DNA of 64,000 nt from Candidatus Gastranaerophilales bacterium (lineage in GTDB: Bacteria > Cyanobacteriota > Vampirovibrionia > Gastranaerophilales > Gastranaerophilaceae): assembly GCA_900766355.1 (NCBI GenBank), contig CAAFVD010000013.1:56413-120412 (forward strand). The letters run 5' to 3'. Position 1 is the first letter of the stretch. Every line of letters starts with the position of its first letter. This document shows positions 60,706-64,000 of the stretch, one piece after another. The translations under genes were made by a program, and so were the position numbers. The notes under the pieces were generated by a model. The model did no database searches and was not told the DNA's origin. It was given only the letters and a program-made list of their open reading frames with translations.

Positions 60706-62088
60706 CTATAATTTCTCCTCTGTGGAATTTTTTATATATTCTAAAATTTCATCACTGTGACCAATATTTGATAAGATTTCAGCTAGTTTTAAGTCATAAT
60801 TATAAAGTGCGCTTAATCTTTGAATTTTTATCCCCGCAAAAGTTGTTTTAGCATCAACTACGCTTAATGATGTGCCGTAACCCTCTTTAAAAGCTAACAT
60901 TGCACATCTCAAAGATTCTTTAGCGCTTTCTATTGATTTATCAGTACTTTCGTATTGCTCTTTAAATTTTTGAAGTTCATTATAGTTTTTTACAACAAGA
61001 CTTTCAACATCGTTTTTTGCGGCAATTGTGGCATATTTAACTTCTTGCCTTGTAGCATCTGCAGCTTTTAAGTCGTTATATCTTGAAAATCCGTCGAATA
61101 ACAATAAATTCACCCCCGCACCGACTCCGAACCTCGGCAACTGGGTTGCTAAATTGCTTTGAGCAGCAACATCATAAGCAAATAATGACACTGTTGGAGA
61201 ATAATTTGCAACATTTGCCCTGTAATTTGCCTGTGCCAACCTCTTTTGAACCTCAGTTTGTTTAAAATTCGGGTTATTTTTAATTGCCTCTTGTTTTAAT
61301 TCTTCAAGAGTTGGCAACTCTTTATTTGTTATAAAAAGTCCTGAATGCGGTGTTATTGAAACATTTGCCAAATCAATATCATCAGCTTTTATAAGATTTT
61401 TTAACCCCTCTTCAATAATTGATACATCCTTTAGAGAAATTTCATAATCTTTTTTGGCTTGCCTGTATGCAACTTCAGCGTGTAATCTTTCTGATTTTGG
61501 GATTAAGCCCTCTTTTTCCATTTTCTTGGCATCATCAAGATGTTCTTCTGTGGTATCAAGCACAATTTTTCTAACTTCAACTACATCAAGTGCAAATTTA
61601 AGCCCGTAATAATTTTGGATTAATTTTGTAGTTAAATCACTTGATAAAGCTTGATATTTCAAATTCGCACCCAATAATTCCGCACGAGCTTTAGAGTTTA
61701 GAGCAAGAATTTTCCCACCAGTGAATATATTCCAAACAGCATTAAATCCAAATACACCCAGATTTTTGTCTTGAATAGTTAAATTCGGAATAGCAACATT
61801 TGAACCATCCAAATTAATTGAAGACACTTCGGTTCTAATATCTTTATCAAAATGAACAAATGTGGCATTCATCCCTATTTTAGGCAAAAACTCTCCCATT
61901 GCGGAATTCTTTTTGTATTTTTTTGCCTTAACGTCTTCAATCATAGCCTTAATAGAATTATTGTTGTTAAACATTAGCTCATACGCTGTCGGGAAGTCAA
62001 TATCGTAAGACTCAGAAACTTTATTAGAAGCCAATGCAGTATTTATTGTGAGAAGAGTGATAATCAGGGATAAAAGAATCTTTTTCAT
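60706..62088 (-). CDS. TolC-family outer-membrane channel
   Basis: A 460-residue outer-membrane factor with a signal peptide (MKKILLSLIITLLTINTALA) and two OEP repeats with long helices (for example YHEVAYRQAKKDYEISLKDV-like segments and FKEQYESTDKSIESAKESLR). First gene of the cassette, divergent from MarR. It is different from the TolC-like protein at 25357 and forms the exit of this separate exporter. Confidence 0.88.
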   Translation of the reverse strand: MKKILLSLIITLLTINTALASNKVSESYDIDFPTAYELMFNNNNSIKAMIEDVKAKKYKKNSAMGEFLPKIGMNATFVHFDKDIRTEVSSINLDGSNVAIPNLTIQDKNLGVFGFNAVWNIFTGGKILALNSKARAELLGANLKYQALSSDLTTKLIQNYYGLKFALDVVEVRKIVLDTTEEHLDDAKKMEKEGLIPKSERLHAEVAYRQAKKDYEISLKDVSIIEEGLKNLIKADDIDLANVSITPHSGLFITNKELPTLEELKQEAIKNNPNFKQTEVQKRLAQANYRANVANYSPTVSLFAYDVAAQSNLATQLPRFGVGAGVNLLLFDGFSRYNDLKAADATRQEVKYATIAAKNDVESLVVKNYNELQKFKEQYESTDKSIESAKESLRCAMLAFKEGYGTSLSVVDAKTTFAGIKIQRLSALYNYDLKLAEILSNIGHSDEILEYIKNSTEEKL

Positions 62089-62110
62089 AGAAATACCTCA
62101 AACTTTATAT

Positions 62111-62156
62111 GTTGACATATCAACACGTTGACATTATAACATATATAATTTATAAT
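62111..62156. promoter_or_regulatory. MarR operator and marR promoter
   Basis: GTTGACATATCAAC (62111-62124) is an inverted repeat; a further GTTGAC half-site (62127-62132) overlaps a perfect -35 TTGACA (62128-62133), followed by 17 bases and a perfect TATAAT (62151-62156). MarR bound here would control both its own gene and the divergent efflux operon. Confidence 0.65.
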
Positions 62157-62177
62157 GCAAGATGAGGGTAAGGAATT

Positions 62178-62645
62178 ATGAAAAATTTTAAATCTAATCA
62201 TTATATTGATACAACAATATATTTAGTAGAAACAATCTTGAAGAATTTAAAAACAAAACTCAGGAAAAAGATTGATGAACTTGGTATAGGTATAACAAGC
62301 GAACAGTTTGTTGTGCTGGACACGATTTGTTGTGAAGGAAATATGTATCAAGAGAAATTATCCTCAATACTAATGAAAGATAAATCAAATATGACAAGAA
62401 TTTTAAAAATTCTTGTTCAGAAAGATTTGATAACAAAATCACCTCAAAAAATTAATAATAAATTGGTTTATAAACTTGATATTACAGATGAAGGTAAAAA
62501 GCTTCTTAATGAAAATATACCGAAAATAAAAGAATATATAACTGATATTTTTAAAAATGTATCAGATAAAGAAATTGATACTCTTCATTCAATAAGTAAT
62601 ACAATTCAAAATGAGCTATACAAGGTTGAGACATCACACTTATAA
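62178..62645 (+). CDS. MarR-family regulator
   Basis: A 155-residue winged-helix regulator. LGIGITSEQFVVLDTICCEGNMYQEKLSSILMKDKSNMTRILKILVQKDLITKSPQ (in conserved short blocks) is the HTH and wing. It likely represses the divergent efflux operon, with release by a small ligand. AAGGAATT before the ATG. It is the only plus-strand gene of the element. Confidence 0.9.
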   Translation: MKNFKSNHYIDTTIYLVETILKNLKTKLRKKIDELGIGITSEQFVVLDTICCEGNMYQEKLSSILMKDKSNMTRILKILVQKDLITKSPQKINNKLVYKLDITDEGKKLLNENIPKIKEYITDIFKNVSDKEIDTLHSISNTIQNELYKVETSHL

Positions 62646-62683
62646 TTTACCCAAATTGTTAAATATTTTACAATTTGATAAAT

Positions 62684-62716
62684 AAAGTGGCTCGAGTTGA
62701 AAGCTCGTGCCACTTT
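62684..62716. terminator. Hairpin between marR and transposase remnant
   Basis: AAAGTGGCtCGAG and CTCGtGCCACTTT arms form a strong stem with two internal mismatches. It ends both the marR transcript and the truncated transposase from the other strand. Confidence 0.6.
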
Positions 62717-62724
62717 ACTATGTT

Positions 62725-63401
62725 TTATCTTAAGCGAATTGCTGTATTATATCCGAATTTATTTTGATGAAGTAACAAGGTTAATAAAACTTTTTTCATA
62801 TAATCATTTAAAATTCCATTATACTCTCCCTGCTTTGTAATTTTGTATTGAGGGATTAAACTTTCAGCAGTACCTGATTTTTTGTAGGCATTAATATATC
62901 TTCTTAATGTTCCGATTGAGATACTTCCTAAAAATTCGTATGCTTTTAATAAAAACAAGCCCGTATTGTATAAATCCAAGAATTCAAAATCTGCCTCTTT
63001 TTGAGTTTCATATTTTTCCTATGTTCAAGAGCAGCTTTAACAATATTTATTCTATGATTTGCTATCAACCTTGCTTTATCTGTTACAACAGGGGCTTGAT
63101 AATTTAGTGGTACGAGTGCTGTTGATTGAGTTTCACATTTTCTTAATTTAGCCTGTAACTCAGGCTCTAAACTTGCAAACAATATCTCATAGGATGTTCC
63201 ACCATTAACCTTAATCTCTCTTGAAATATATTTACTTTCAGGTTTATTTAGTTCAATTCTGATTGAGTGAGTACTTTTTAAGCCTTTAGCCTGTGCAATG
63301 TCTTTAATAGGGACGAACGAGTTAAGAGTTGAGTTTACTCCGACTCTTTCAACGAGTGAGGAGCTAGAAGCTTTGCTTATATTAATATATTCGTTCTTCA
63401 T
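62725..63401 (-). pseudogene. Mu-type transposase remnant
   Basis: The first part (63401 down to about 63000) starts MKNEYINISKASSSSLVERV and includes YISREIKVNGGTSYEILFASLEPELQAKL, the DNA-binding region of MuA-like transposases. A shift within an A-rich run near 62995-63005 moves to another frame, which continues (ADFEFLDLYNTGLFLLKAYEF, then GTLRRYINAYKKSG and PQYK) as the rest of that region. The sequence stops at 62725, before the DDE catalytic domain, which is absent. It is therefore inactive unless the shift is a sequencing error and the end is lost elsewhere. Confidence 0.75.
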
Positions 63402-63570
63402 GGTACACACACATTAACTCTGAAGTTAAGGGTTTGGAACATCACTTCCGAGCATTGTGTCGGTTTTGTATCAATATTAATAAAGGGGAACTTTTCTCAA
63501 ACTTGGTGTTAATTTTTAAAAATTAAAATAAAAAATACCAACAAATTGGAATTAATTTCAAAACGGTCAC

Positions 63571-63706
63571 TGCCTAAAATAATCACACCATCTGTCCTGA
63601 CCATCAAAAGAGGCATTTGACCGTTTTGTTTGACACATGGTTTGATTATTTCCAACCCCTAAAACCCAAATATATTGCCAACTTTCTCAAATAATCAAAC
63701 TACCCG
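63571..63706. repeat. Right-end transposase-site repeats
   Basis: Three related sites: inverted TGCCTAAAATAATCACACC... at 63571-63594, direct CACATGGTTTGATTATTT at 63634-63651, and inverted CAAATAATCAAAC at 63688-63700. The core TGATTATTT is shared with the left-end sites. Between the transposase start and these sites (63402-63570) I see no gene. Confidence 0.55.
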
Positions 63707-63782
63707 CCATAATCGAAATACCTCAAAAAATATATTAGAATAGATGATTTAAATATATTACCTTTATAAGGTGAAAACTTGT

Positions 63783-63824
63783 GAAGGTGGGAACCGCTAC
63801 AGGCTTTTCCCACCCTACCGGCTT
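63783..63824 (+). repeat. Right flanking 42-base hairpin repeat
   Basis: Forty of 42 positions match the copy at 57168-57209, with the same GGTGGGAA/TTCCCACC stem and trailing ACCGGCTT. A T-run follows here, so it could also terminate transcription. Confidence 0.7.
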
Positions 63825-63858
63825 TTTAATTGATTGAAATAATCTGACGTAAAATACT

Positions 63859-63885
63859 AAAAAAGACAGGCATAGCCTGTCTTTT
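63859..63885 (+). terminator. Terminator
   Basis: AAAAAGACAGGC and GCCTGTCTTTT arms with a two-base loop and T-run, lying between the 42-base repeat and the last structured element. Confidence 0.75.
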
Positions 63886-63892
63886 AAAATGG

Positions 63893-64000
63893 TGCCGCAA
63901 CTCACTCTGCCGAGAAAATGATTAAGTATCATTTTCGAGAGGGAACCAAGGACTATTTAATTGGTTAAAATCATCAAACGCATAGTAACATACTAAAAAA
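63893..64000 (+). promoter_or_regulatory. Structured element, possible c-di-AMP riboswitch (partial)
   Basis: CTGCCGA, the stem GAAAATGAT/ATCATTTTC, then GAGAGGGAACCAAGG and a GGTTAAAATC segment resemble the order CCGAA-hairpin-GGAGGAACC-GGGTTAAATC of ydaO-type c-di-AMP riboswitches. The window ends before the rest. The same stem with its flanks also occurs at 34434-34476, where the GGGAACC part is absent, so a dispersed repeat is the alternative. Confidence 0.35.

Larger units (their letters stand above)
57168..63824. mobile_element. Degenerate Mu-type transposon carrying efflux cassette
   Basis: The span contains transposase-binding-like end repeats at both sides (57257-57302 and 63571-63706), a frameshifted and truncated Mu-type transposase reading inward from the right end, and a cargo of TolC, HlyD, two ABC-2 permeases and MarR. 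The 42-base hairpin repeats lie just outside. The cargo is intact while the transposase is broken, so the element is probably stuck. Exact ends and target duplication are not resolved. Confidence 0.6.

Noticed and set aside
63735..63932. Minus-strand ORF of 65 codons at the right end
   Set aside because: It runs through the 42-base hairpin repeat and a terminator; no ribosome site or family resemblance.
1..64000. CRISPR array
   Set aside because: No regularly spaced repeats with unique spacers are present; the repeats seen are isolated palindromes or transposon ends.

Overview
This window is an AT-rich bacterial chromosome segment, most likely from a non-photosynthetic Cyanobacteriota lineage (Vampirovibrionia/Melainabacteria, order Gastranaerophilales). 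Pointers are a DUF3326 protein (a family I know mainly from cyanobacteria and plastids), several lineage-type proteins with an N-terminal N-T-P-x-F-K-G motif, a flagellin with sigma-28 promoters, a Gram-negative envelope (two TolC-type channels, an RND pump), and PerR/rubredoxin/peroxiredoxin genes expected of an anaerobe. This is inference from families; no search was run.

Layout. 0-8 kb: dispersed palindromes, an Abi-like HEPN protein with a possible small RNA at its 3' side, a tandem-duplicated pair of small membrane proteins, DUF3326, a two-gene operon of large FKG-motif membrane proteins, and tmk. 8-14.5 kb: ankyrin protein, sugar-binding protein, rarA, TPR protein, an orphan HExxH protein, and a NifX-like protein with an extra N-terminal domain. 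14.6-19 kb: rpsB-tsf and a dehydratase-FabG-FabF trio. 19-30 kb: a sigma-28-controlled unknown protein, an XRE regulator, a TolC-RND-MFP pump operon with a divergent LysR regulator, and flagellin with its own sigma-28 promoter. 30-34.6 kb: degenerate histidine phosphatase, pheA, two TPR proteins, small membrane proteins, tRNA-Pro(TGG). 34.7-43 kb: cysS-spoIID-murJ-tsaC operon, a sugar ABC permease, thrS without a TGS domain. 43-46 kb: parDE, a peroxiredoxin, an EF-hand protein, perR-rubredoxin (the rubredoxin is only 46 residues). 46-50 kb: class II photolyase and rfbC-GT2-rfbB-rfbA. 50-57 kb: SulP transporter, membrane protein, a candidate Yfr1-like small RNA, DAP dehydrogenase, HEPN/MNT pair, cupin.

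57.1-63.8 kb looks like acquired DNA: a TolC-HlyD-ABC2-ABC2 efflux cassette with a divergent MarR regulator lies between repeats that resemble transposase-binding ends of a Mu-type transposon. A frameshifted and truncated Mu-type transposase lies just inside the right end, and a 42-bp hairpin sequence is present on both sides. The window ends in a repeat that partly resembles a c-di-AMP riboswitch.

Several genes (Abi/HEPN, rarA, lysR, photolyase, the 51.9-kb membrane protein, the HEPN/MNT pair, the sugar permease) have a -10 box only about 6-7 bases before the start codon and no Shine-Dalgarno, suggesting leaderless mRNAs. Others have strong AAGGAG-type sites.
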